The notes: generated from the letters alone by a model not told the origin. 64,000 bases of DNA from an uncultured Christensenellaceae bacterium (GCA_944380295.1 CALWHE010000010.1:1-64000), one strand, 5' to 3'; shown: positions 35,330 to 45,767, counted from the stretch's first letter. Translations and numbers: made by a program.

Positions 35330-37930
35330 TTACTTGCCGTAATAAGCGTTGAGATACATCTGCTTGATCTCGGAGATGAGAGGATATCTGGGGTTGGCGC
35401 CCGTGCACTGGTCGTCGAAGGCGTCCTCGCTCATCTGATCCAGCCTGTTGAGGAAATCCTGCTCGTCTATGCCGTATTCCTTGATGGTGGGCTTGATCTC
35501 TATCTCCGCTTTGAGTTTGTCGATGGCTTTGATGAGGTTCTCCACCTTTTCCGCCTCGTTTTTGCCGCCCAGTCCGAGCACGTCGGCAACGCTTGCGTAT
35601 CTCTTCATGCACTCGGGATACTTGTATTGAGGGAAGGTGCCCATCTTGACGGGATTTTCCGCGGAGTTGAAGCGGATCACTTCGTCGATCATCAGCGCGT
35701 TGGCGATGCCGTGAGGCAGATGATGATAGCTGCCCAGCTTATGCGCCATGGAGTGGCACACGCCCAGGAAGGCGTTGGCAAAAGCCATACCCGCCATGCA
35801 GGACGCGTTTGCCATTCTCTCTCTTGCCTCCGCGTCGTGAGCGCCCAGCTTGTAGGCGCGAGGCAGATAAGTGAAGATCAGTTTGATCGCCTCGGTAGCG
35901 ATGCCGTTGGTATAATCGGTCGCCATCATGGAAGCCAGCGCTTCGAGCGCATGGGTGAGCGCGTCTATACCGGAAGCGGCGGTAAGTCCCTTGGGGATGC
36001 TCATCATCAGATCCGCGTCGATGATCGCCATGTCGGGGAGCAGTTCATAGTCTGCCAGCGGATACTTGGTGCCCGTCTTTTCGTCCGTGATAACGGCAAA
36101 AGGCGTAACTTCCGAACCGGTGCCCGCGGTGGTGGGGATGGCGATGAAGTAAGCCTTGTCGCCCATGTGCGGGAAGGTGTAAACTCTCTTGCGGATATCC
36201 ATAAATCTCATGGCAAGGTCTTGGAAGTCCACTTCCGGATGCTCGTAAAGCACCCACATTATCTTGCCCGCGTCCATGGCAGAACCGCCGCCGATCGCCA
36301 GGATGACGTCGGGTTGGAAAGCCGCCATCGCCTTGGCGCCCTCTTTGGCGCAAGCCAGGGTGGGATCGGGAGCCACTTCAAAGAAGGTGGTGTGGGCAAT
36401 GCCCATCTCGTCCAGCCTGTCGGTGATGAGCTTAGTGAAGCCGCTCTTGAAGAGGAAGCTGTCCGTGACCACGAACGCCCTCTTTTTATTCATGACCTGT
36501 TTCAGCTCTCTGAGCGCCACGCCCAGGCAGCCTTTTTTGAAATACACCTTTTCAGGCGCTCTGAACCACAACATATTTTCTCTCCTTTCCGCAACCGTTT
36601 TGATGTTAATAAGATGTTTTACGCCGACGTTTTCGCTCACGCTGTTGCCGCCCCAGCTGCCGCAGCCCAAAGTGAGGGAGGGAGCCAGTTTGAAGTTGTA
36701 AAGGTCGCCTATACCGCCCTGGGAAGAAGGCGTGTTGACCAATATGCGGCAGGTGTGCATGAGATGGGAGAATCTTTCTATCTTGTCGCGTCCGGTCTCC
36801 GGATTGGTGTAAATAACGGAAGTGTGACCCAAGCCGCCGTCGTCTATCAGCTTGTAAGCCTTGGCAAGCGCGTCGTCAAAGTCCTTTGCCTTATACATGG
36901 CAAGCACGGGGCTGAGTTTTTCGTGAGCGAAAGGCTCTTCAAGCTCCACGCTCTCCACTTCGCCGACGATGACTTTTGCCCATGCGGGAGCTTCCACACC
37001 CGCCATGGCGGCTATCTTGACGGCGGGCTGACCCACTATCTTGGCATTAAGCGCGCCGTTGATGAGAATGACGGAACGCACCTTTTCCGTTTCTTCCGCG
37101 GTGAGGAAGTAAGCGCCGCGCGCCTGCATTTCCTTTTTGAATTCGTTATAAACGCCTTTGAGCACCACCACGGACTGCTCGGAAGCGCAGACCATGCCGT
37201 TGTCAAAGCTCTTGGAGTGGATTATGGAAGCAGCCGCCGTTTTCAGATCAGCCAGATCGTCGATGATGGCGGGAGTGTTGCCCGCGCCCACGCCCACAGC
37301 GGGTTTGCCGGAGCTGTATGCAGCCTTGACCATGCCGGGACCGCCCGTTGCCAGGATCAGATCCGCCTCTTTCATGATCATACCGGAAAGCGGCACGCTC
37401 GGCTCGTCTATCCAGCCGATGATCCCCTCGGGAGCGCCCGCAGCCACTGCCGCGTCAAGCACCACTTTCGCCGCCGCTATCGTGCACTTTTTGGCACGGG
37501 GATGGGGGGAGAAGATCAAACCGTTGCGCGTCTTCAACGCCAGCAGAGATTTGAAAATAGCCGTGGAGGTAGGGTTGGTGGTGGGAACTATCGCCGCAAG
37601 CACGCCCACGGGCTCGGCTATCTTGGTGATGCCAAAGCTCTCGTCGCGCTCGATAACGCCGCAAGTCTTGGTGTCTTTGTAAGCGTTGTAAATGTATTCA
37701 GACGCAAAGTGGTTTTTGATCACCTTGTCTTCCACAATGCCCATGCCGGTCTCTTCCACCGCCATCTTGGCAAGCGGGATCCTCATCTTGTTGGCAGCCA
37801 TCGCCGCCGCGAAAAAGATCTTGTCTACCTGTTCCTGCGTAAACTCGGCATACTTTTTCTGCGCTTCCCTTACTTCGGCAAGGCGCGCGTTCAAGCTCTG
37901 TTCGTCGTTCACTACCGTTACTGTTGCCAT
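35330..37930 (-). CDS. adhE: Bifunctional acetaldehyde-CoA / alcohol dehydrogenase
   Basis: 866 residues. The N-terminal aldehyde dehydrogenase half reduces acetyl-CoA to acetaldehyde (catalytic Cys248 in DNGMVCASEQ). The C-terminal iron-dependent alcohol dehydrogenase half makes ethanol (AIGGGSAMDAGKIMW, CHSMAHKLGSYHHLPHGIANA). Such proteins form spirosomes. The start MATVTVVNDEQ at 37930 is preferred over the open frame to 38050. It is a monocistronic unit with its own promoter and terminator, under Rex-type control (see upstream). Confidence 0.97.
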   Translation of the reverse strand: MATVTVVNDEQSLNARLAEVREAQKKYAEFTQEQVDKIFFAAAMAANKMRIPLAKMAVEETGMGIVEDKVIKNHFASEYIYNAYKDTKTCGVIERDESFGITKIAEPVGVLAAIVPTTNPTSTAIFKSLLALKTRNGLIFSPHPRAKKCTIAAAKVVLDAAVAAGAPEGIIGWIDEPSVPLSGMIMKEADLILATGGPGMVKAAYSSGKPAVGVGAGNTPAIIDDLADLKTAAASIIHSKSFDNGMVCASEQSVVVLKGVYNEFKKEMQARGAYFLTAEETEKVRSVILINGALNAKIVGQPAVKIAAMAGVEAPAWAKVIVGEVESVELEEPFAHEKLSPVLAMYKAKDFDDALAKAYKLIDDGGLGHTSVIYTNPETGRDKIERFSHLMHTCRILVNTPSSQGGIGDLYNFKLAPSLTLGCGSWGGNSVSENVGVKHLINIKTVAERRENMLWFRAPEKVYFKKGCLGVALRELKQVMNKKRAFVVTDSFLFKSGFTKLITDRLDEMGIAHTTFFEVAPDPTLACAKEGAKAMAAFQPDVILAIGGGSAMDAGKIMWVLYEHPEVDFQDLAMRFMDIRKRVYTFPHMGDKAYFIAIPTTAGTGSEVTPFAVITDEKTGTKYPLADYELLPDMAIIDADLMMSIPKGLTAASGIDALTHALEALASMMATDYTNGIATEAIKLIFTYLPRAYKLGAHDAEARERMANASCMAGMAFANAFLGVCHSMAHKLGSYHHLPHGIANALMIDEVIRFNSAENPVKMGTFPQYKYPECMKRYASVADVLGLGGKNEAEKVENLIKAIDKLKAEIEIKPTIKEYGIDEQDFLNRLDQMSEDAFDDQCTGANPRYPLISEIKQMYLNAYYGK

Positions 37931-37989
37931 AATAGACTCCTTTATATATAAAAATTTTTTCGCTTGTGTCATCCGCTCTCGCGGGGTGA

Positions 37990-38074
37990 TTGTTAAATTT
38001 CTAACAATCGTTTGTGATACCATTATATGATACGCGGCAGATATTGTCAAGCAAAATTGTTAAAAAAATAACAA
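37990..38074 (-). promoter_or_regulatory. adhE promoter between two Rex operators
   Basis: Minus strand TTGACA (38050-38045), 17 bases, TATAAT (38027-38022): perfect consensus. A Rex-like site TTGTTA-N6-TAACAA is upstream at 38057-38074, and a second, TTGTTAAATTTCTAACAA, downstream of the start site at 37990-38007. Rex senses the NADH/NAD+ ratio and represses fermentative genes; two sites across the promoter could allow looping or road-block. Confidence 0.85.
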
Positions 38075-38240
38075 AAATTTTCTTTTCCGCTAAAATCTCG
38101 CTTATATGTCCAAAATAACCGCCGTTTATCTTTTTCCGCCCCTGCCCGCCTTGCCGCGGCGGCATGTAAAAAAAGTTTTTCTTGCTAAATATAAATAAAA
38201 AGGGTATAATAAAAGAAATCAACTTTATCATTGGTGAGTT

Positions 38241-38726
38241 ATGGCTGAAAAGATCGATATCACGCTGCACACGAGCAAGGGCGACATTCGCGCGGAACTT
38301 TATCCGGACGTTGCGCCCGTCACGGTGAAAAACTTCACCGACCTCATCAAACGGGGCTTTTACGACGGACTTACTTTTCACCGCGTGATAGCCGGCTTTA
38401 TGATACAGGGCGGCTGCCCCAGGGGCGACGGCACGGGCGGACCGGGCTATCACATCAAGGGCGAATTTGCCGCCAACGGCGTGAAAAACGCGCTCAAACA
38501 CACGCGCGGCGTGCTCTCGATGGCGCGCGCCATGGATCCGGACAGCGCGGGCAGTCAGTTTTTCATCATGCATGCCGACGCGCCGCATCTGGACGGACAA
38601 TACGCCGCCTTCGGCAAGGTCACGAGCGGCATGGACGCGGTGGACGCCATTGCCGCGGTGCGGACGGACTATTACGACCGCCCTCTGGAAAAAGTGACTA
38701 TCGTGAGCGCGGAAATAAACGACTGA
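38241..38726 (+). CDS. Peptidyl-prolyl cis-trans isomerase, cyclophilin type
   Basis: 161 residues. Catalytic pattern DGLTFHRVIAGFMIQGG, then SMARAMDPDSAGSQFFIMHADAPHLDGQYAAFGKV. There is no signal peptide, so it is cytoplasmic. TATAAT near 38203 serves as -10. It lies upstream of a SLOG protein and a phosphatase. Confidence 0.95.
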   Translation: MAEKIDITLHTSKGDIRAELYPDVAPVTVKNFTDLIKRGFYDGLTFHRVIAGFMIQGGCPRGDGTGGPGYHIKGEFAANGVKNALKHTRGVLSMARAMDPDSAGSQFFIMHADAPHLDGQYAAFGKVTSGMDAVDAIAAVRTDYYDRPLEKVTIVSAEIND

Positions 38727-38781
38727 GCATATTATATATCAAACAACGTGAGGCGCGTCCGCAAAGCGCCGGGAGGTGGAC

Positions 38782-39342
38782 ATGAGAAAGATCATCGCCG
38801 TGATAGGCGACGCCAAGATAGACGAGTCTTCACCCAAATACGACATTGCCTTTCAAACGGGCAAACTTTTGGTGGACAACGGTTTCCGCGTGCAATCGGG
38901 CGGACATTCGGGCGTGATGGCGGCGGCTTTTGCCGGCGCGCACGCTTCGGAAAAATACCGCGAAGGCGACACGGTGGCGATACTCCCCGGCTGGAAGGCG
39001 GACAACGGCAACGCCTGGGGCGACATCTGCATCCCCACGGGACTGGATCTTTACCGCAACGCCATCGTGGCGGGCGCGAGCGCGGTGATCGCCGTGGGCG
39101 GCGGCGCGGGCACGCTTTCGGAAATATCGTTTGCCTGGACTTATAAGCGCCTGGTGATCGCCTACGACTGCGTGGACGGTTGGAGCGCCAAGGTGGCGGG
39201 CACCAAGCTGGACGACAAATTCCGCTATCCCTTTGAGGATAAAATATACGCCGCCTCTTCTCCCGACGAGGCGATAAAAATACTTTTGGAAAAACTGCCC
39301 CTCTATACCGCCGAGTATACGGGCATCAGGTTCGGAGAATGA
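38782..39342 (+). CDS. SLOG/TIGR00725-type nucleotide-binding protein
   Basis: 186 residues from MRKIIAVIGDAKIDE. Rossmann-like LOG superfamily: SGGHSGVMAAAFAGAH, the GLDLYRNAIVAGASAVIAVGGGAGTLSEI phosphate loop. The family is related to cytokinin-activating LOG enzymes, but these members have no proven role. The ATG at 38782 follows GGGAGGTGG; an in-frame GTG two codons earlier lies inside that site. The next gene overlaps its stop. Confidence 0.88.
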   Translation: MRKIIAVIGDAKIDESSPKYDIAFQTGKLLVDNGFRVQSGGHSGVMAAAFAGAHASEKYREGDTVAILPGWKADNGNAWGDICIPTGLDLYRNAIVAGASAVIAVGGGAGTLSEISFAWTYKRLVIAYDCVDGWSAKVAGTKLDDKFRYPFEDKIYAASSPDEAIKILLEKLPLYTAEYTGIRFGE

Positions 39343-39827
39343 AAATACTTTTTGTCTGCTCTTCCAATATCTGCCGCAGCCCCTATTGCGAATTCGTCTT
39401 CAAGCGCATGTGCGCCGGTAACGCCGCGCTTGCCGAGCGCGTGACGTGGGTGCAAAGCGGCGCGGTGTTCCACCAATGCAAAAAACTGCACCCCAAAGCG
39501 CGCGCGGCTCTGCTGGCGGAGGGCTTTGCTCCCGAGGAGCTGGACAAGCACTCCCCCGCTTTTTGGCGCCGCTTTCCCGAGCGCTTTGAAGAGGCGGACA
39601 TCATCATCGGCATGACGCGCTGGCACAAATATTTTATCCCCAAAAAGTGGCGCGGCAAATACATAGACCTTGCGGAACTGGCAACGGGAGTTTACACGCC
39701 CGTTCCCGATCCCTTTCTTGCCAAGACTCAGGAAAAATATAACGAGGTCATGCGCGTTCTGGACAAGTATCTGCAAGAGGTCGCGCAAAAGATAATATCC
39801 GGAGAAATCGCGCCCGCGCGGAAATAA
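39339..39827 (+). CDS. Low-molecular-weight protein tyrosine phosphatase family
   Basis: 162 residues. The CX5R phosphate loop is CSSNICR at 7-13 in MKILFVCSSNICRS, and the general acid is probably the Asp in VPDPF. It may act on phosphotyrosine or on arginine phosphate. The start overlaps the previous stop as ATGA, so the two are translated together. Confidence 0.9.
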   Translation: MKILFVCSSNICRSPYCEFVFKRMCAGNAALAERVTWVQSGAVFHQCKKLHPKARAALLAEGFAPEELDKHSPAFWRRFPERFEEADIIIGMTRWHKYFIPKKWRGKYIDLAELATGVYTPVPDPFLAKTQEKYNEVMRVLDKYLQEVAQKIISGEIAPARK

Positions 39828-39852
39828 CGCCGCGCCTTCCGAGCGTTCTCAC

Positions 39853-39875
39853 GGCGCCCTTTGCGGCGCCTTTTT
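39853..39875 (+). terminator. Terminator after the phosphatase gene
   Basis: GGCGCC (39853-39858), six-base loop, GGCGCC (39865-39870), TTTTT. Confidence 0.75.
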
Positions 39876-39953
39876 ATCGCGTTTTAAGAAAGCGTATTGA
39901 CTTACTCTTGCTTATTTTGTATGATAAAGATGCAAAAAGATGAGGAGAAGAGG

Positions 39954-40946
39954 ATGAAAAAATTTGTCACCGCGGTTATTGCCGTGCTTTCTATCGCCAT
40001 GATATGCGCGCTGGCGCTCGCCGCCTGCGCCGACGACGCCCTGCCGCTGCCGGAAGAAGAAAGTCTGTCCGCCGTGCTGGAAGAGGGCGGCTACGAGCTT
40101 GTCTGGGGCGACGAATTCAACGACGACAGCATAGATCACACCAAGTGGAGAGTGGGATACGATACTCCTGCGCGCCGCGCGGGCTGGTATACGGACGCTT
40201 CCGACGTGGTTTTTGAAAAAGACGGCGCCCTCACCATACGCACGCAGTATAAGCAGGACGGCGAATACGGCGCGGGCTGGTATACTTCCTGGCTGGACAG
40301 CGCCACCGGCTATACGCAGGAAACTTCCCAAATGGTGCACAGCGCGGATTATCAAGGCTTTGCCGCCAAATACGGTTACTTTGAGATCCGCTGCATCGCC
40401 CCGCCCTGCACGGGCATTTGGTCCGCCTTTTGGATGATGCCGGACGGCGACGCCGCGGGCATGAGCGAAAACGACGTTAAAGGCACCGGCGCGGACGGGC
40501 TGGAAGTGGACGTGATGGAATCGCCTTACCACGACGCCTGGGGCAACTCTTACAACGTGCACGTGGTGCACGGAGAGGGCTATTCCGACACCCGTTCCGA
40601 CCGCTCCGCCACCTATGAAGTGCCGAACATGTATTCCGAATATCACACATACGGCGTGCTGTGGACGGAAAAAGAATACGTCTTCTTCATCGACGGACGC
40701 GAAACCTGGCGCACCTCTTATTCCCCGGACGGGGAAACCTTGGGCGTGGCGCAGGTGGAAGAATATCTGCTGCTCACGGTGGAAGTTGCCGGCTATGAGG
40801 ACGAAAACGGCGCGCTGCACCCCGGCGTGACCTTGGAAGACGGCGTGGAAGTCCCCTACTGGTGCGGCGATCCGAACGAAAACGACAAGAGCAAAACTTA
40901 CGACTTTGTGATAGATTACGTCCGCGTCTATCAAAAAGCAAACTAA
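39954..40946 (+). CDS. Glycoside hydrolase family 16 lipoprotein
   Basis: 330 residues. Lipoprotein signal with lipobox ALAAC (Cys25). The catalytic motif ExDxxE is Glu184, Asp186 and Glu189 in LEVDVMESP. GH16 enzymes cut beta-1,3- or mixed-linked glucans, agars or related galactans at the cell surface; FWMMPDGD and the C-terminal YDFVIDYVRVYQ strand are typical. The start at 39954 follows GAGGAGAAGAGG. It is convergent with the GH2 pseudogene, which might have acted on the same glycan. Confidence 0.92.
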   Translation: MKKFVTAVIAVLSIAMICALALAACADDALPLPEEESLSAVLEEGGYELVWGDEFNDDSIDHTKWRVGYDTPARRAGWYTDASDVVFEKDGALTIRTQYKQDGEYGAGWYTSWLDSATGYTQETSQMVHSADYQGFAAKYGYFEIRCIAPPCTGIWSAFWMMPDGDAAGMSENDVKGTGADGLEVDVMESPYHDAWGNSYNVHVVHGEGYSDTRSDRSATYEVPNMYSEYHTYGVLWTEKEYVFFIDGRETWRTSYSPDGETLGVAQVEEYLLLTVEVAGYEDENGALHPGVTLEDGVEVPYWCGDPNENDKSKTYDFVIDYVRVYQKAN

Positions 40947-41014
40947 CGCTTACTCCCCCTACTTATTTTCATACTTATCTTATCGAGCCGCTCCCGCGAG
41001 GGGGCGGCTTGATA

Positions 41015-43177
41015 TTACTCGCTCTTTTTTATCGTCTGCAAAAATCCGTTCACCACGTCTGTGAGCTGCGGGTCGATATGAGCTATTTTGAGCAAGGTGC
41101 TTACCTTGAACGGCCTCACGAGGTTGACAAACCACTTGTCGATGATGTCGCCCGCGAGCAATTTGAGCGCGTCGTGCGCCTCCTTGTCGTCAAGGATATC
41201 CCGCACTTTGTCGTTTATGGAAAAGCGGTCGGGCTTTATCTCGCCGTCGGTGCCGAACCAGTTGCGGATCTGCGAGGGCGCGCCGTCTGTGAGCGCATAG
41301 CTTTCGGGCAGCTTGTCCACGCCCTGCAAAGTCAGCTCGTCGGCATATTCACCGGCGCTTGCCTTGACAAGGTTGCCGCCCGCCTTGACGGGAACGTCGT
41401 CAAAGATAAAAACTCTGTCCGCCTTCACCGTCTTTTCATAGCCGTCGGCGATCAGCGTGACTTCGGGAAGATTGGAATAGACCTTGATCCTCGTTGTGCC
41501 GATCACGCGGCAGGGATAGCGTTTTGCGGTGATATAGACGAATTTTTCCTCGCTCCACGTCGCTTTATAGATATAAAAGGCGTCTTTCTTTATCTTTCTG
41601 TCTATCGTGACCAGCCCTTTGTTGTTCCTGCCGCGCACGCCGCCTTCGTTCCTCGCCGCGGAGCCGAAATCGAACATGTTCCAGACAAAAGAGCCCCACA
41701 GCCAGTCGCGCGCGCCGACGGCGTCTATATAGTGCTCGTGATAAAGCGCCTGATAGCCTTCCGAATAATCGCCCTGCGCGGGATCTTCGCTGTAATAGCC
41801 GAGCACCGCGTCCGCGCCGTATTCGGAAAGACACAATTTTGCCTGCGGAGCCACCGCGTGGAAGTTGTCCAGCCACTTGTCGAGGGCGTTGACCGTCTGC
41901 ACATACCAGCCGAAATAATGATTGTATCCCAAAAGATCCGTCAATTTGTTGAGCGCGGTGTCCGGCTTGGTCATTGCCACCTGCGCGCACGCGGTGGGAC
42001 GGGACGGATCGAGCCTGTGCGCGATGTCGTTCAGCCGCGTAAGCCCCGCCACCATCTTTTTGTTGCGGACGCCGGAGAGCGTTATCTCGTTTTGTATGCC
42101 CCAGCAGAAGACGGACGGGTGGTTCATGTTTTGTTTGACAAGCGAGATCAGCTGCTCTTCCGCGTTGAGCTGGCGCGCCTTGGCATAAACGGAGATGACG
42201 GGCACTTCCGCCCAGACCAGCAGTCCCTTTTTGTCGCAGAGCGTATAAAAATCCTCCGATTGCTGATAATGCGCAAGGCGGACCGCATTGGCACACGCTT
42301 CCAAAATCAGCGCGATATCCTCCTCATGCTCCTTCAACGTCAGCGCGTTGCCTATCCCCTCTCTGTCCTGATGACGGGACACTCCGTGCAATTTGATGTG
42401 CCTGCCGTTCAAAAAACAGCCCTTTTCACTTGAAAATTCTATCTCGCGGAAGCCGACCGGAATATTCCTCTCGTCCACCGGCTTTTCGTTTTTGACCAGC
42501 GTGCAGCAAAGCGTATAAAGATACGGGTCTTTAAGCCCGTCCCACAGTCTGGGCGAGCTTACTTTAAGCACGCTTTCCGGCGTGTCGGACGGGCGCGTAT
42601 CGCGCGCCACCGTGTTGCCCGCGTCGTCTTTGAGTTCGAACACGCAGACGGCGTCTTTGCCTGCGCCCGTCACGTTTGCCTTTATTCCAAGCTCCCAGCC
42701 GTCGCCGACGCGCTTGGAAAGAACGGACACCCCGTCGCGGCTGCCGTCGTCGAGGGAAAACCTCGTCTCTTCCGCGTATATCAAATTGACGTCGCGGTAA
42801 ATGCCTCCGTAAAACGTGAAGTCCGCCGAAGTGGGGAACACTTCCGGGATCACCGTGTTGTCCACATATACTTCGAGGAGATTGCTCTCTTCCGTCAAAA
42901 AAGCGTCTATCCTGAAACGGAACATCGAATATCCGCCCCTGTGCGTGCCCACCTGCTTTTTGTTTACGAACACCTCGGTCACGCTGTTGGCGCCGTTGAA
43001 TTCTATATAACACACGCCGTGCGCCTTGTCCAATTTTTTGCGGTAAACGCACTTGCCTTTATAGTAGTCCTTCCTGCTCTGCCCGTCTTTCCCGTTTCAG
43101 GTGTGCGGCAAAGATATAACGCTTTTCACGCCCTCTTTTTCAAATTCCCAATCTTTGTTGATGTTGATTTTTTGCAA
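41015..43177 (-). pseudogene. GH2 beta-galactosidase family, interrupted by TGA at codon 27
   Basis: The frame runs from a TTG at 43177, preceded by GGGAGGGAAAGG, to 41015 (720 codons) with a single stop: TGA at 43099-43097. It falls in LPHT-stop-NGKDGQ, where GH2 enzymes have Trp in LPHTWN, so TGG to TGA is the simplest explanation. After it the frame is intact to the end, with the GH2 acid/base block CWGIQNEI and the nucleophile block LCLSEYGAD. Initiation again inside (for example near 43033) would lose part of the sugar-binding domain. TGA ends many genes here, so recoding is unlikely. Confidence 0.85.
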
Positions 43178-43356
43178 AACCTTTCCCTCCCTATATCATA
43201 TTGTGTTGATTTTATTATACAATATTTTTTGGACGAGGGCCAATACCTTGAAAAATTTGTTAATTACTTTGTTATCGAAATAAACATAACAAATTTACTG
43301 AATGATATTGATTTTCGCCAGTAAGTTTGATATAATAAAACCAACAGGAGAAAATA

Positions 43357-43947
43357 ATGATTCTAACCTTTGACAGTTTGGCGTTACGCTATAAAGATTA
43401 TACCGATGTAAAAGGAAAGATCCGACGCGAAGTGCAATCTGGGAGATTAACGCAAATTTCGCGCGGATTGTATGAAACGGACGCTCATACAGACGGCAAA
43501 TATCTTGCAGGCACAATCTATGGTCCGTCCTATCTTTCTTTCGATTACGCTTTATCTATGTATTCGCTGATTCCGGAAGCGATTTTTCGGACATATACAT
43601 CCGCAACTTTTCAAAAAGGAAAAATGAAACAATACAGCAACGCATTCGGCGTATTCACATACAGAGATGTTCCTGCCGCAGTTTATTGTTTTGGTGTGGA
43701 AATTCGCGAAGAAAATGGTTATTCCTATCAAATTGCCACACCTGAAAAAGCCTTGTGTGATAAACTATACACAATATCCCCCATCGGCTCGATCAAAGCA
43801 TTACGTACATTGATGTTTGAAGATCTGCGTATTGATGAGAATGACTTTTGGCGACTAAACTTGGACGATGTCAAACAGCTTGCATTGCTCTATAAGTCGA
43901 CTAATCTACACTATTTGATAAAATTTATCAAAGGAGAATCCAAATGA
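43357..43947 (+). CDS. AbiEi-family antitoxin-like protein
   Basis: 196 residues. An N-terminal winged-helix (VKGKIRREVQSGRLTQISRGLYET) and the AbiEi core GPSYLSFDYALSMYSLIPE, TYRDVPAAVYCFGV, IATPEKALCDKLYT. AbiEi proteins repress their own operon and neutralise AbiEii toxins. It is the first of three genes, overlapping the next as ATGA. The region from 43200 to 46650 is visibly richer in A and T than its surroundings, suggesting recent arrival. Confidence 0.88.
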   Translation: MILTFDSLALRYKDYTDVKGKIRREVQSGRLTQISRGLYETDAHTDGKYLAGTIYGPSYLSFDYALSMYSLIPEAIFRTYTSATFQKGKMKQYSNAFGVFTYRDVPAAVYCFGVEIREENGYSYQIATPEKALCDKLYTISPIGSIKALRTLMFEDLRIDENDFWRLNLDDVKQLALLYKSTNLHYLIKFIKGESK

Positions 43948-45767
43948 TACCGGAAAAATACAACCCAAATTCATTGAGTGTAAGCGCCATTTTAGGTCTG
44001 ATTTCTTCAGGAGATATTGCCATACCCGAAATTCAAAGACCTTTTGTATGGAAAAAAACGCAAGTCCGCGATTTGTTGGATTCCCTTTATAAGGGATATC
44101 CCACGGGATACTTGATAATCTGGAAAAATCCGAATGTCAAATTGAAGGACGGATCTTTTTCCGCCGGTAAAAAGATTTTAATTGACGGACAACAACGAGT
44201 TACCGCTTTAATGACCGCTATTGCGGGAATTCCTGTTGTGAACAACGAATATAAGAAAGAACGAATCAAAATCGCTTTTAATCCGTTTGAAGCGCTTTCA
44301 ACAGACAAAGAAGCAGAAATTTTTGCAGTTCAGGATCAAAGACATTTAAAAAGTAAAATGTGGATCCCTGATATCGCTGAAGTATTTAAAAATGATTTTT
44401 CCGTCTTTTCATTTATAAATAAATATTGCAGCGAAAACCCGGAAATGGCTCCTGATACACTTGATAAAATCCTAACTAATTTACGTGCAATCGGAAATAG
44501 ACTGGTCGGAGTAATAGAGTTATCCGAAAATTTAGAAATAGATATCGTAACAGATATATTCATCCGTATCAATTCAAAAGGCACCGCGCTAAGCCAAGGC
44601 GATTTCGTTATGTCGAAAATTGCTGCAGACGATGAATTTGGTGGTAACATGTTAAGAAAAGCCATCGATTATTTCGCTCATTTATGCGTTGAGCCTTCAT
44701 TTTACGATCACATAAAGGAAACCGACAAAGATTTTGCGAATACGGAATATCTATCTAAAATTGCGTGGCTTAAAGACGATAACAATAATATTTACGATCC
44801 GGAGTGCGACGATATTCTACGTGTGGCTTTTATGCATATGTATCCGAGAGCAAAACTCGCCGATTTGGTGAATCTGTTGTCCGGACGAGATTTTCAGACA
44901 AGAGAGTATAAAATCGAAATCGCACAAGATACATTCGAAAAATTGAAGCAAGGCGTTCTAAACACAATTAACAAAAATAATTTTAATCAATTTTTACTCG
45001 CTATCAGAGGCGCGGGCTTTGTTTCTCATAAACAAATCAATTCATATATGGCGTTAGATTTTGCTTATGCGTTATATTTAAGATTATCAACAGCCAAAGA
45101 AATACCGATTGGTGAAATAAAAAGGATCGTTCAAAAATGGTATGTTTTATCGGTTTTGACGGGACGATACAGTTCTTCGCCCGAAACTGCGTTTTACAAA
45201 GATATTCGCCAAATTAACGAAATCGGTATAAATAAAACACTTGAAGGAATTGAAGCAGCAACGCTTTCCGATAGCTTTTGGAATGTGAAAGTCGTTCAGG
45301 ATTTGGAATACACCTCCACGATCAATCCTACATATCTTGTTTATTTGGCGGCACAGGTAGCAAGTAACGATAAATCGTTATTATCTAATAATATAGCCGT
45401 GAAAGATTTGATCGAGATTGCAGGAGATGTGCACCACATTTTTCCCAAGGAATATCTTAAATCAAATGGTTTTGAAAAAAACCTATATAATCAAGAAGCA
45501 AATTTTGCTTATTTGGACGCACAAGTCAACAAATCGATTGGTAAAAAAGCTCCTAAGGAATACTTTTCCCAAGCCATTTTGCAATGTGAAACAAAATCGG
45601 CAACATGCGGTTCTATAACCGACATCGACTTGCTTAAAGAAAATCTTGAAGCAAACTGTATTCCTTTTGAAGTAACAAACATGACCTTTGAAGACTACCC
45701 GGACTTTCTTAAACAACGGAGAAAGTTAATGGCTCAAAAAATAAAAAATTTCTATTATAGTTTATAG
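43944..45767 (+). CDS. DUF262 protein with C-terminal HNH motif
   Basis: 607 residues. The N-terminal DUF262 (ParB-like NTPase fold, as in GmrS) shows IPEIQRPFVWKKTQVRDLLDSL at 28-49 and ILIDGQQRVTALM with DGQQR at 81-85. Near the C-terminus GDVHHIFPKEYL (His497, His498), then NQEANFAYLDAQVNKSIGKKAPKEYF, fits a DUF1524-like HNH nuclease. Single-chain DUF262-HNH proteins occur in modification-dependent restriction and other phage defence. It lies between AbiEi and AbiEii, overlapping the first and 12 bases before the second. Confidence 0.88.
   Translation: MIPEKYNPNSLSVSAILGLISSGDIAIPEIQRPFVWKKTQVRDLLDSLYKGYPTGYLIIWKNPNVKLKDGSFSAGKKILIDGQQRVTALMTAIAGIPVVNNEYKKERIKIAFNPFEALSTDKEAEIFAVQDQRHLKSKMWIPDIAEVFKNDFSVFSFINKYCSENPEMAPDTLDKILTNLRAIGNRLVGVIELSENLEIDIVTDIFIRINSKGTALSQGDFVMSKIAADDEFGGNMLRKAIDYFAHLCVEPSFYDHIKETDKDFANTEYLSKIAWLKDDNNNIYDPECDDILRVAFMHMYPRAKLADLVNLLSGRDFQTREYKIEIAQDTFEKLKQGVLNTINKNNFNQFLLAIRGAGFVSHKQINSYMALDFAYALYLRLSTAKEIPIGEIKRIVQKWYVLSVLTGRYSSSPETAFYKDIRQINEIGINKTLEGIEAATLSDSFWNVKVVQDLEYTSTINPTYLVYLAAQVASNDKSLLSNNIAVKDLIEIAGDVHHIFPKEYLKSNGFEKNLYNQEANFAYLDAQVNKSIGKKAPKEYFSQAILQCETKSATCGSITDIDLLKENLEANCIPFEVTNMTFEDYPDFLKQRRKLMAQKIKNFYYSL

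Noticed and set aside
35261-37951. 896-codon plus-strand frame
   Set aside because: Antisense shadow of adhE; the minus-strand product is a full-length AdhE.
43097-43099. Selenocysteine or Trp recoding of TGA
   Set aside because: TGA is the ordinary stop of many genes here (cas1, rhaA, abiEi) and the residue expected is Trp in one gene only.
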